This document shows, piece by piece, positions 63,967 through 64,000 of a stretch of 64,000 nucleotides of DNA. A model generated the notes under the pieces. The model was given only the letters and a program-made list of their open reading frames with translations, made no database searches and had not been told where the DNA came from. Numbering within the stretch: position 1 is the first letter of the stretch; each line of letters starts with the position of its first letter. The position numbers were made by a program, and so were the translations under genes. The DNA comes from Emergomyces orientalis. Its lineage: Eukaryota > Ascomycota > Eurotiomycetes > Onygenales > Ajellomycetaceae. Location: contig MOWL01000026.1 of the NCBI GenBank assembly GCA_002110485.1, positions 434,001 to 498,000 of the forward strand, read 5' to 3'.

Positions 63967-63980
63967 GGGGGGGGGGGGGG
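63967..63980. repeat. Poly-G tract, 14 bases
   Basis: Run of fourteen G's upstream of GMH1 at the window end; sequencing errors are common in such runs. Confidence 0.85.
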
Positions 63981-64000
63981 AGGGTTGAGTTAGGAATGTT

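Noticed and set aside
1..64000. Searched for CRISPR arrays, tRNA and rRNA genes and bacterial-type signals.
   Set aside because: No spaced direct-repeat array, no clear A/B-box pair with cloverleaf and no rRNA sequence was seen; the DNA is eukaryotic.

Overview
The window is nuclear DNA of a filamentous ascomycete. Spliceosomal introns are short (mostly 60-200 nt, GT-AG, with CTAAC/CTGAC-like branch sites). The single-copy genes are of Pezizomycotina type: SPT6, an OSH3-type oxysterol-binding protein, RRP4, the INO80 subunit IEC3, NOP13, a Btz-domain protein, NBR1, TPS2 and UNC50/GMH1. Gene composition and long intergenic tracts rich in poly-T, poly-A and AT repeats suggest a eurotiomycete, perhaps Onygenales. 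This is an inference from gene content; the species cannot be fixed from the sequence alone. Exon-intron structures were worked out by hand from splice signals, frame and family alignment from memory. Every multi-exon model given sums to a whole number of codons.

Layout. 0-6 kb: the last codons of SPT6 (+), a five-exon DHA2-type drug:H+ antiporter (-), and a two-exon RimJ/RimL-like GNAT acetyltransferase (+). 6-12 kb: a possible small secreted ORF (-), OSH3 (+), and exosome subunit RRP4 (-). 12-24 kb: a gene-poor 2 kb stretch, a six-exon protein kinase with HKD in place of HRD (-), IEC3 (-), NOP13 (+) and a Btz/CASC3-domain protein (+). 23.3-28.9 kb: an AT-rich gene desert that begins with about 1.6 kb of very pyrimidine-rich + strand and holds one small secreted cysteine- and tryptophan-rich protein gene. 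28.9-46 kb: a short-chain dehydrogenase, the selective-autophagy receptor NBR1 (PB1, four ZZ fingers, FW domain, candidate LIR), a mitochondrial LETM1-like protein, a mitochondrial Trf4-like nucleotidyltransferase with a broken catalytic triad, trehalose-6-phosphate phosphatase TPS2 and a second GNAT enzyme. 46.2-51.2 kb: a complete, recently inserted Ty1/Copia retrotransposon. 51.7-64 kb: a seven-exon Baeyer-Villiger-type monooxygenase with a C-terminal membrane segment, a monocarboxylate-transporter-like MFS protein, a PP28/PDAP1-type phosphoprotein and UNC50/GMH1.

The genes do not form an operon or an obvious biosynthetic cluster. Most are housekeeping genes: transcription and chromatin (SPT6, IEC3), RNA processing (RRP4, NOP13, the Btz protein, possibly the Trf4-like protein), lipid transfer and Golgi traffic (OSH3, GMH1), autophagy (NBR1), mitochondria (LETM1) and stress sugar (TPS2). 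The accessory content is the transporter genes, the monooxygenase, the secreted protein and the retrotransposon.

The most interesting points are: (1) the intact Copia element, with identical 102-bp LTRs, a perfect 5-bp target duplication and a primer site that looks copied from the anticodon arm of initiator tRNA-Met; (2) the six-cysteine, tryptophan-rich secreted protein in the gene desert; (3) the degenerate nucleotidyltransferase; (4) three introns (in RRP4, IEC3 and NBR1) that are multiples of three with no in-frame stop, so retention would give longer proteins; and (5) a candidate GC-AG intron in the PP28 gene.
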